DNA from: Azorinus chamasolen
Taxonomy: Eukaryota > Mollusca > Bivalvia > Cardiida > Solecurtidae
Direction of reading: 5' to 3'
DNA: 64,000 nt
Assembly (NCBI GenBank): GCA_963576725.1
Contig: OY755237.1
Location: 67,701,472-67,765,471 of the forward strand
Position numbers and translations under genes: made by a program. Each line of letters opens with the position of its first letter. The stretch's first letter is position 1. The notes beneath the pieces were generated by a model. The model had not been told where the DNA came from. It was given only the letters and a program-made list of their open reading frames with translations, and did not search any database. Shown here piece by piece: positions 50,477 to 61,974 of the stretch.

Positions 50477-50961
50477 AAGTTCTGCCGTAATCATACACGG
50501 AACTGAGTAAGTTGTTGAAATGATCTCAATAGAACACTCCTGTTTGTTTTGATGTAAGTAAAACCAGTACAGCGTTTTAAAACTTACGACTATGTCGGGA
50601 TTGCATGCCTAAATACATAGAACATACACTGTACAACTAGAAAAGTTCGGTTGAATCTCTTATTTTTTATCACTTATCCTGTTATGTACGACCAATTAAG
50701 CATTTGGATCAGCAATCAACAGTTTAGATTTTGAAGCCTCACGAAGATCATCCAAGCGTTTTGACACCAAGTTAATAGTTTCTCAATAGCTTGGTCGAAT
50801 TGGAAGTAAAAGTTGATCCAGATCAGACAACAATCTTCAAGACAGGTTCAAGATTAACACTTATCCCGTCGTAAAAATATAATGCTTGCTCAAAGTTGGA
50901 GCTGGTGCCATTTTCTGGTGCCATTTGCATTGCTTCAGATTCGATCAAGCGTTTAAGAAAC

Positions 50962-51046
50962 TATTGACCGAGTGTCAAACAGCTTGGATCCTGATGAGAC
51001 GCCGAGTTACTCGGCGTCTCATCTGGATCCAAGTTGTTTGCAACGG
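50962..51046. mobile_element. P2 hairpin (copy 2)
   Basis: AACAGCTTGGATCCTGATGA / CATCTGGATCCAAGTTGTT around GCCGAGTTACTCGGC; the stem is cleaner than in copy 1. Confidence 0.75.
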
Positions 51047-51764
51047 CAATACAGGGCGCGCTTTACGGGAGAATGGTCAAATGAAAGCAAAGCAGACACT
51101 TTATGGTTTTGACCTGGATCTAATCGAAACAATCCGTAATTTGATCGTCCGATAACTTTCAGATCCTCTTAATGGGGATAATTTGCGTGCAAATGCTCTA
51201 TAATGTGTCTTATCTCTCTTAGTCGATATTCTTTCTCTGTGTCCATAGTGTAGACGTTTAAAGTTGTGTTATCTGAAGAAAAGTCCATAAATACTATTTA
51301 GTGTCATTTAACCCTTTCAAAGAGTAAATTTCTTTCATGGTGATGTGTTTATAAATAATACGATTTTTGAAAATATTTTGTGGGAATTTATTCCATTTGG
51401 ATATTAATCACAATGTTGGAAAAGCCGGTGTAGCATGTGTTTTATTGGTTTTGATGTTGTTGTTGTTGTTTTTGTTGTTACTTTTTTTGTTTTGTTTCAT
51501 AAAGGAGTTCGTGCCAGTGAGTGTGGGTAGTTTGAAACTGTATGAGACGCAGAGATAGGTCTCGGCTAGACTGAGACTATTGTACGTGTATTTGCAAATA
51601 TTGTCAGGAATGTTATATGTTATAAACAACCACGGGCTTCTCTGCGTGCCTATTGCATACGAAATGCGCCCATTATCATATAACGTTATGTCCGCTAAGA
51701 CTATAATAAAATGTTATTGATACGATATAATTATATTAACCCTTCAATGTTGAATTTCAAACCT

Positions 51765-51989
51765 TTAACCCTTTCCTCCAAATACGCCTTTCTATGCCTC
51801 TATAAAAGTAAATTTTGAAACAATTGTGATAAATAGAGCATTTGCTCCATAGGAGCAAATGATCGATTTACACAATGATTTCAAAACTACACAATTCTAA
51901 AATTCTCCTTTTCTATAGTTAAAGGTCCTTTTCTGTAGTTTTATTAAAAGAGATTGGATCTAAAAATAGCCTATGAGGAAATGGATTAA
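51765..51989. mobile_element. P4 MITE (copy 2)
   Basis: TTAACCCTTTCCTCC to GAGGAAATGGATTAA. Retains GAAACAATTGTGATAAATAG, absent from copy 1. Confidence 0.78.
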
Positions 51990-52384
51990 ACCGATCAAGC
52001 TTACCGTGAATGTTCAGAGAATGATGTTTTTAAGAAAAAGTGTAATAGGAGCCCTCTCTTCTGAGACGGACTGAGACGCACTGAAACGGTTAATTATATT
52101 TCGTTCAGTATGTTAATTACTGAGAAGAAAAGGGGTAACTAATATCTAAAACAGCGTGCTAAATTGCATCTGCTAAGAACGTGCTTGTAAGGTAATTAGT
52201 TTGATGTTTAATACGGAACTGGTGTTATTTAGTATATTGCATATAACAATACTACCGCATTTATTATACTTAAACCGTTTTCTCATTAGACAAGTATGAC
52301 AATAAACATAAACAGGGACTTCCGTCGCTTGACTGCGAAAGCGTTGGTGATGTAAGATGCGCTGATTATGCGTTCCCGATGAAA

Positions 52385-52592
52385 TACAGTAAAATTTCTC
52401 TATAACGGCCACTAAATTGCATCAAATATTTTGTGTTAAAGGTAGGTGGTTGCTTAAAGCAAGGTGAAAGTAAAACAGAACGCTCCTATAGGAGCGTTCT
52501 GTTTTACTTTCACATTGCTTTAAGCAGCCACCTGCTCTAAAAGCCAACTAATTAACACAATTTAGTGACCGTTATAGAGAGGTTTTACTGTA
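52385..52592. mobile_element. T2 MITE (copy 2)
   Basis: TACAGTAAAATTTCTCTATA to GAGAGGTTTTACTGTA, full palindrome. Confidence 0.88.
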
Positions 52593-53011
52593 CCTATAAG
52601 CTACTGTTTCTCAAGTACTAAGTGTTTTGTTTGTGGAACCAGTTATCTGAAAATAGCAGAGGTAGCCATAGGCACTTTACCTCATAAATATTCATGTAAA
52701 AAAATAATGACATCATGTTTATCAATAAGATGAATATTTACAATGTCATACGAACACATGTTTGGCCATGCGAGAAAAAATACGATCAGATCTTTATAAT
52801 TCCATTTTCAGAATGTTCCGTGTCCAGACCGTTTGATCTTAGTATACTCTGTTTGCAAAGGCGCCAAAAGGTACCTTTATTATGTAAACGGTTAGACTGT
52901 GTTTCTCAAGTACTAATTTGGCCAAAACGAACGTTTGCGGGAATTATAGTTTTGTTTACCGAACGTCTGACGCATACATTACTTTATCCTGCAGTGATAC
53001 ACCACACCATA

Positions 53012-53199
53012 AAAACGTAATGCACATCTAAAATATTTTCAATAATAATTTCTTTATTTCTCCACTAAACCATATGGTGTGACCACTCTTTAGAATCGTC
53101 TCGAAGAGACGATTCTAAAGAGTGGTCACACCATAGGGTTTGTTGTTAGAGAAATGACGATTTTAGTATACGGGAACGCACATTTATCTGTTGTTCTGT
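53012..53199. mobile_element. H1 palindromic element (copy 2)
   Basis: GACCACTCTTTAGAATCGTC / GACGATTCTAAAGAGTGGTC, perfect inner stem with loop TCGAAGAGA. Confidence 0.85.
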
Positions 53200-53268
53200 T
53201 TTAATGAAACATGGGCACACAGTGTAAGGCAGTGTTGTACTTCTATGCGTCCCTGCTATGCAATGATA

Positions 53269-55021
53269 TAGAGTAAACCCCATCTAAAGCGGACGTTAAA
53301 ATAAGTATCAATGTCAGTCTTTTAGACAGGTGGCAGGTCAATGCAACAGGTTGAAAGTCATGCAGTTTCGGAGCTTTCTGCATGAAAAAAAAGTCAATCC
53401 TGTATTAAGCAATCATCTGCCTAATTAGACCTAAAGTGCTCAATATCAGTATTCCGGTTTAGATGGTTTTTACTGTATTTATTCTGATTTAGAGTCACAT
53501 CATGGAAACATCTTTAATAGGTATATGTCCGTTATAAGACAAGATAACCGTGCCATTCACACTTGGATTATAAGAGCCGTCTGATCATGGTCTGCTTTGT
53601 TTGCTTATGAAACTATTTCTACAGCGTCCGTGTTGGTTAATCCATCACCTCATAGGCTATTTTAGATACAACCTCTTTAAATAAATCTACCGAAAAGGAG
53701 CATTAATTAGAGAAAGGGAACATTTTTAGAATTTTGTAGTTTGAAACCATTGCGATAAATAGAGCATTTGCTCCTATAGGAGGAAACGATCTGTTTATCA
53801 CAATGGTTTCACAAATTGACTTTTACAGAGTCGTCGAAAGTCGTCAATATGAGGGAATGGGTTTAAGTCATGATATTTGACACAAATATGGCCTATATGA
53901 AGGTCTACATCAGATGAATAAATTAAAACATTTTCAAAACTAACTTCTGTTTTTCTCTCCATCAAGCCCTATGTTCTGACCACTCTTTAGAATCGTCTCT
54001 TCGAGCGGTCACAATATAGGGTTTTGTGGAGAAATGAGGATTCGAGTATCTGAGTACGCATTTTTATCAATAAAGCTGCCTATATAGAGTTGAACGTCGA
54101 AATCTCGAACTCGGAAAACTCGAATATCAGTTTAACTCGACCTAAAAAGTCGGTCCTTCTAAAACAGAATTGCTTTAAACTGTATTAATACGGATATCTA
54201 GAAACACAAGTGACAGCTTAATGCGGGTCTAAAGTAATTCTGAAACTCCTACAGGAGCTATGAACTTGATGAATTGTTCAGATTAGAAATCGGATAACTC
54301 GAACTTCTGATATCTCGAACTAATTTGTATAGTCCTCTGAAGCTCGAGATATCGAAGTTCAACTGTATATGGAGTACAGGATCCATGCTTATAAAGCTTT
54401 TAGTTGAGTCTGAGTTTCGTTCTCAAGCTTTTGATTGGTCAGATTTGAGTTCTCAAGCTTTTGATTGGTCAGATTTGAGCCAAAGGCTCAAATCTGACCA
54501 ATCAAAAACTTGAGAACGAACTCAGACTCAACTGAAAGTTTTATAAGCATGGACCTAGGATTACTAGAGAGAAAGAGGGTTAGTATTGGCAAAGCAATTA
54601 CTATTTCGTTCCGTATCTTTGAATACACACAATGAATCTCTCTCCTGACTAGTGATTGGAATAATTGGCACATTCACACAAGGACATATAAGGCAAAGTC
54701 TCCCATTGCGAAGGCGACTGGACAATAATATTGTTCTGTTTGCCAAACGTCTCGCTCCAATTTCGTTCAAGATTTTGCTCTGCACTTCTTCGTAACTGGG
54801 TTGCGTTGATTGATATTGCTTGACATTTTATCATACGCTTTAATATCATTATGTAAGCTGTAAACACAATGTGTATACTACAACTGTCAGCTTTTCATAT
54901 AAGTGCCGAAACAAACAAATTCGCTTCAGCGAAATGGTGAAAAGCGTTCAATAAAACAAATAACGATCTAATAATGATGTTAAAATATGTTCTGCTCTGT
55001 TCTGGAAGACTGATAATGCTG
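53269..55021. mobile_element. copy 2 block: T1, P4, H1, T7, H2
   Basis: T1 53269-53477, P4 53637-53866, H1 53901-54075, T7 54085-54366 (full length, 69 bp more than copy 1) and H2 54379-54556 match their copy 1 counterparts almost base for base. Confidence 0.85.
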
Positions 55022-55468
55022 ATAGTTACTTTAAGTGATGCACGGGTTTGTATTGCTTGGTATTAGTTTTTATAAGATTTATAACGATAACAACAAATAG
55101 CTTTAAAACACTGAATGTTTACAAACGTGCTAAACAATATTTATATTCCTGTATTTCCAAGTTGGACAAACAATAGTTATGACCATTAGATAACTATACA
55201 TTATCACTAGTCTGAAACATGTTTAACAACTGAAAAGCAATAATTGAGCATAATTAGCATCAAACTAAGTGGCAAAGAATCGCTCTGATTGCTTAACAGT
55301 ATATAAATAAATTGCTTTGTAAACAAGTGTTTTGCCTTGCATAATTCACAAGCTATAACTGCTCACGATATTAGTATCATTGTGTTCAAGTGTAAGTTTG
55401 TAGAGTGAAACAATGAACCCCGTGAAGAATCCTATTAATAACCCTATAGGTCAGAGGCAATGTACCTA

Positions 55469-58400
55469 TTAACTATATACCTGATGGAGACACCTTTTTG
55501 ACACATTTGCCAACAGAATAGATCCAGTTTATGTCATTATCAAATTGTTCTATGTTCAAGTACCATTAGAAAAATCTAATTGGTACTGATGATGTCATTA
55601 TTTCTTACATAAATATTCACGATGTAAAAAGATAAATGAACATCTGTTTCGACTGCAATATAAACAATTCTGACTACAGACTGGATATTGGGTTTGGGTC
55701 CTTGAGGAGCTTTCTCATTTGGGTCTGCACTGTTTGCCATGTAATCCATTGTGTACTTTTAATCTACCATAAGAATGATTCACCCTAATTACCGTTCATT
55801 ATGAACGGATTCAAATTTGAGTACAATAAAACCCCTCTAATACGACCACGTAATGAATAAATATGAGTGTCGTTTTAAGCAGGTGGTTGCTTAATGCTGG
55901 ACAAAAGTAATGCAGAAAGCTCTTCTGCATTATTTTTGTCTAGCATTAAGCTACCAACTGCCTCTAACACCCAAAAATATACCTCTTTTATGTGGTCACA
56001 TTAGAGGGGTTTACTGTATGCGAAACGTTAACGTTTGTCCCATTATCCTAATCTTGACTCGCTTGTGCAAACAGTTTGGATCTAGATCCAGATCTTTAGG
56101 CAGACTTTATTTTTATCACAGTGGGGTAAGGGTTTAACCCTTTCCTTCATAAATGCGCCTTTCTATGCCTCTGTAATAACCACTTCTTGAAATTATTGTG
56201 ATAAATAAAGCATTGCCCCTATAGGAGCAAATGCTCTATTTATCGCAATGGTCTCAACTACAAAATTCTAAACTTTTACTTTTCTGTAGTAAATGCTGCG
56301 TTTAGGTATATTCATTCAAAGAGGTTGGGTCTAGAAATAGCCTATGGGGGGAAAGGGTAAAACAATTTAGAGCATGGCTCCTAGACTAACTCGTTCCCTC
56401 CTGAGTTTAGACTCAGCCTCTTTGAATAAATCTACCGGAAAGGGGCATTTAAAAGAGAAATTGGGTGTTGTTTTAAACCATTGTGATAAAAAGAGCATTT
56501 GCTCCTATGGAGTAAATATTATGACGATGGTTTCAAAACGTGACGTTTACAGAAACGTCAAAGGCGTCGTCAGCAGGAGGGAATGGGTTAATTATCGTTT
56601 TTATTGGTTGAACTTTTATAAGAAGTTACCGATATAGTATTTTCAAAATGTGTTGATCTATATATTCTTGAAAGTTTAATTGCTTACGATGTTGCTGTTG
56701 CAATCACATACACAATGTCCAGTAATGGACTTTCAGCCAGACAAAAACATGTCCCATAGCATCGCGATGACTGAGTAGGATCTGTATATTTATCGGTGTT
56801 TCTTCAGAATCCAAACTGCATTATATCGTGCTTTACTAAAAAGGAATCAGATTCGCCAATGAACAATGACACTTGATACGCAATACATTCGGCAGACGGC
56901 AATACGTGGCGGCAAAAGAGTAAACAAAAACGTTTTCCTTCCCAAAGCCTTCAAAGTGCTAATATGATACGTTTGCCTGGACGCAAAATGCATGTCTGGG
57001 GGACATAAATACGCCCATTATAGCCTTAATACTTTGTCGCCAAAGACCATTATTGACCAATTTGAGAACCAGTACTCTCATACATGAAATAAAATTACAG
57101 CAAATTCTGGATTATTCGAACACTAAAATACGTATAATAACCGATCTTTAAGACAGGTGGCAGCTTAATGCATGATAAAGGTTATGCAGAAAGCTCCTGA
57201 CTTTCACCAGGCATTAAGCGGCCAACTGCCTAAGCGGGTCTAAATTCTTCTATACAAAAAATCGAATAACCGAGATTTTACTGTATTTCCTTTCATCCGT
57301 AGAGTCTACTTAGAAGCATAATTTAAAGATGAAAAAGGGACATAAACTGACATTCTTTAAAAGAAATCATATTTCAGTCTATCACTAGACACAATTTCCA
57401 TATAGTACATTTGCATAACTACACTAAGACGTTTATTATACGTACTTATTTTTTCATCGTTATGTAGATGGAATTTTACAGACTCAAACAACAGTTGTCG
57501 CAATAAAATTGTCAGTGAATGTAAGCTAGTTGGATGATTTACATATAATCTACTGCAATTGTATTGTTTGTGTGAAAGGTTGTCTGAAAGTAAGAAACCA
57601 TTAAAATGGTTTATGGTTTGCTAATGTTCATTTGGCCAAGTCTGAGTGTTGACGAGGAATAGTTAACTTATTAAACTATTACTCCATGAATATTCATGTA
57701 TGAAATGATGAAATTAAGAATATCAATTGGATTACCTGTCATAAGAGCACTTGGACACGGGACATTTCGCCATGGCATAAGCTGCAGAATCATATCTGAA
57801 TTATATGATAAGCAAACAGACCAGACCCTGATCAGACGGCTCCTACAGAATCTGTCTGATCTGGATATACTCTGTTTGAAAAAGCGTAGGTATTTGTTGT
57901 TGGGACTATCACTACAACCCCTTTCCCTCATGTAAACGCCTTTTCATTGGCATCACTATTTCTTACATGAATATTGAATAGGTAAAGGGTTAAAATCCTC
58001 ACGTGGCTTCCGATACTGTAATAGTGTACCGCATGTTGATACAATATAATATAGAGATACTGACAGGTACCGGCGCCAGCGGACATTACAAATACTGCTT
58101 TAACCCTTTTTTGTGCCAGCATTATCGTCTACTGAACACAATTTCGTCAGCTTAAAGTGTTAGGTTTAGCGTTTGTTCATTTTTTATAAAACAATAAACA
58201 GAGTCAAACAAAGTTGGATCCTGATGAGACGCCGAATTACTCGGCGTCTCATTTGGATTCAAAATGTTTGCATATGGTATCATAGACCCTTATGCACGAA
58301 ACGGAAGTACAGCAAAATCTCGATTATTCGAATTTTGTGTATAGAAGAATTTAGACCCTTTTAGGCAGGTGGCTGCTTAATGCATGGTGAAAGTCATGCA

Positions 58401-58515
58401 GAAAGCTCCTGGAGGAGCTTTCTGCATGACTTTCACCATGCATTAAGCTGCCACCTGTCTTAAAGATCGATAATAATACGTATTTTAGCGTTCGAATAAT
58501 CGAAGTTTTACTGTA
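55469..58515. mobile_element. copy 2 block: P1, T4, P4, P4, T3, P1, P2, T3
   Basis: P1 fragment from 55469, T4 55822-56018, P4 56134-56361 and 56383-56590, T3 57096-57285, P1 57670-57905, P2 from 58099, T3 58308-58515. All are positional equivalents of copy 1 elements, with a handful of substitutions and one 5-bp deletion near 57990. Confidence 0.85.
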
Positions 58516-58874
58516 TTTGAATATAACGACCAACTATGGAATGGATCACTTGACGAAATCGAATAATGTTAACAGTAATAACAGCATAGTATGTATTGAT
58601 GAAACTAGAACATTTAGGGTACATGTACGTCCAATATGTATTAAAGACAGTTTCAAAACAATGTTGTCTATTTTGATTACAGAAAATTGTTCAGAGCCTC
58701 AAACGGTGTGTTCATGAAACATTCATGGATAATAAAATGTTTATTCGTATGTGAATAGCATATGTAACATTTGAATTGTCAGTCAAACATGAACTGCATT
58801 CAACCTGGTCAAAATGTCACCCGCTAACTATTGTACAACCACGGTCGCCGGAAAGCTACTAATAGCTCTTGCTA

Positions 58875-61800
58875 TGCCGCCCAATCTGTTATTACCTATA
58901 CAAATAGTTAAAATCCATATAGCACGCCGAGAAAGGTGGTATCTCATCAGGATCCAAACTGTTTGACTCCACTCATGTTTTTGATACAAAATGAAAGGGG
59001 TCCCTTCGAAACCGAAATCAGGTGAAAATGTTTGCCAAGTTTATTTGGCGCCAAAAGATCAAAATACGCAAGTGCTATGAGGTCCTTGCCAAGTTCTACT
59101 TCTTACTAATTGGAGTACGAAAGGACTGGGCACACTTACAAATGGTGATACTGCGTCCAAGATGATCCACTTTAGCCTATTAATAGATAGAGATGATCAG
59201 TAATGGCAGAGCAATTATTTTTTGTTCCGCATCTCTGATTATACACAAACGATGTCTGTCTTTACAACTGGTTGGGATAAATGAAATACTTTGTAGAAAG
59301 TGAACTCATGGTGTTTAGAAAATTATTTTTTAATATTCGTTTTAACTGAAAAGATACGACCATGAAAAGGAGCATTAACTAGAAAAAAGGATACTTTTAG
59401 ATTTTTGTAGTTTGAAACCATTGTGATAAATAGAGCATTTGCTCCTATAGAAGAAAATGCTCTATTTGTCAAAATGGTTTCACAAAGTGACTTTTATAGA
59501 GTCGTCAAAAGTCGTCAACATGAGGGAATTTGTTAAACCACGGTGCCTACATTATTTGCTACTACGCCATTCTAAATTACCGTTGCCAGTTTGGTGATAT
59601 CTTTAATTATTCAGCTCTAAATACTGGTGAAGAGGAGCAAGTGTGTGTCCGAAACCTTGGGATAATTAAGGCAGAACATTACGTAACACGCTCTAGTCAT
59701 TACCTTTATGCAAATTTACAGACACAAACAACGATTTCCGCGAGAAAATCTGTTTGTCTGAGAAAAGTGTCAGCGAAAATAAGCTGTCTTGATTATAAGG
59801 AATACGTCGTTTAAGCTTCCTGTATGTCTCTATGACTTATTTGGCCACCGTTATTTTAGAGCTTTTTGAACTGTAATAAACCGTTTATTTAGAAACCTGA
59901 CCGGTTAATCTAACAGCTTCAGGCTTCGGAACAATACGAGTAGCATTGACCTTAGAACATAAATACAATAAAAGTTTTTTTTATATATATATATTAGCCT
60001 ATATATTAATGATTTTGCAATGTTTATTTTTCAAACTCAAATTAATTATGTAAACCAATTTATAGATAGAGGTTCATGAAATAAATAATGACATTATGAA
60101 TATTTATTAGCTGCATGTAAAAATGACATGTATACATGAAATCTGGTAGACACTACAGTCAGATATATTATACTTCCATGGGCAAACAGAGAAGACCCTG
60201 ATCAGACGGCTCATACAGGAACCGTCTGATCTAGGTCTACTCTGTAAATGCGTGAAAAGGCGTTATATGAAAGAATCTTGACTGATTTATATGGCATTTA
60301 TAAACACCTCGAACACAGATGAGACGCCGAGTAATTGATGTCTCTTCATAATTGACCTTATTTGCGACTATGCCAATAGTTTCACACACAACCATAGCCA
60401 AATTAATCTGAATCAAAGAAAAGTTGACAAGTTTCATAGCAAGGCAAACATTATTATTGGCTAGCATTTTACAGCAAGCCTTAAGTAAACTTGTCTCCTG
60501 GCTACTGTCCAATAGACAAATATATTACTTTTGTAAACCAGTTATTGTCCAAAACAGATATCAGACGTCATGATTGCCGCCTTTCACCATTGCCATAATG
60601 TAAATTTACAGGATACTATGAGATTCGCTTATAAAGAGTCTTATAATGTTTCAGACATTGTCGTAAGTACCCATTAACTGTTTTACAGTAAAACCACTTT
60701 CAAACCGAAAGTTTGATAAAGAACAATTGAGGTATTTTAAGGCAGATGGCTGCTTAATGCAGGATGAAAGTCATGCAGAAAGCTTCTACATGACTTTCAA
60801 CCAGCATTAAGCTGGCACCTGGCTGAAATACCCACACTGATACTAATTGTAACGTCCGGTTTAAGGGTTTTACTGTATTTGATAAAGACGTCTTTTAACC
60901 CTTTCTCTCATATAAACGTGTTTTCACGCATTTGCAAACAGAGTAGACCCAGATCAGACGGCTCACCGCTGACTAGGGTCTGCTCTGTTTGCTAATAGAA
61001 TTGGATTTTTGCTTTACTAAATGTGTACAATGACCCACCTTCAATATTTCTGTATAACTATTTTGTTAATGAATATTCTGTAGGTATTAAAATTTGAAAT
61101 AAACATAGAACAGGGAAAGGGTTAACGCAATTACAAACTGAGTATACCCAGATCAGGTGGTTTCTGTAACAGGTTCTAATCAGGGTCGGTTATGTTTGCT
61201 TATTGAATAATACAGATCTTATTCTTCAGGCTCTGTCATAGTTTTAAGCTTCTTGTGTTCATATACTGTTATAAAAATTCATTTGATTAACATGAATGAA
61301 ATTTCATTATTAATGAAATTTCATTATTAATGGCACGGCTATTCATCAGGTAAAGGATTAAATTGCAAATGTTATGGCTGCATGTTTAGGATAATTTACA
61401 TTTAGACTTTCGTTAAATAGGCTGTTTGCTCGAACACAGCTGCAGTAAGCAAATTGATGCAATTATGTTGCTACATAAATTATATTATTTACTATTTAAA
61501 ATGATGTCAAACTGCTTTAATAACAGATGCAGCATTGTAATGGCATTATTGTAACAAACTTGCAATGACATTATTTCTAAATATTATTGAGATAGAGTAG
61601 AATCTGTCTCAAGCGGTCATAACTTAATTGAACATAAGAATCTTAAACATCAGGTTATTGCTTAATGCAGGTCAAAACTAATGCAGAAAGCTCCTAAAGG
61701 AGCATTTTGCATCACGTTTGACATGCGTTAAGTTATCACCTGACTTACAGACCCATAATTAGGTCTCATTATGATGGCCGCTTAAGGCAGGTCATATTGT

Positions 61801-61974
61801 ATATAACGTAACACAAACTGCATAGTGTACATAGAGGATCTTACATGAGTGTTCTTGATTATTGGATTTATTAAATGAGTCTTTTTTAAACGATAAAAAA
61901 CGAGCTTTAGCTTTATCGTTTTAAAAAGACGAATTTAATAAATCCAATAATCATGAACACGAATGCAAGATCCT
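58875..61974. mobile_element. copy 2 block: P2, P4, P1, P6, T1, P1, P1, T5, H3
   Basis: P2 remnant near 58875, P4 59365-59536, P1 60075-60275, P6 60308-60430, T1-like 60684-60877, P1 60895-61126 and 61123-61361, T5 61593-61802, H3 61835-61974. Near-identical to copy 1. Confidence 0.85.
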
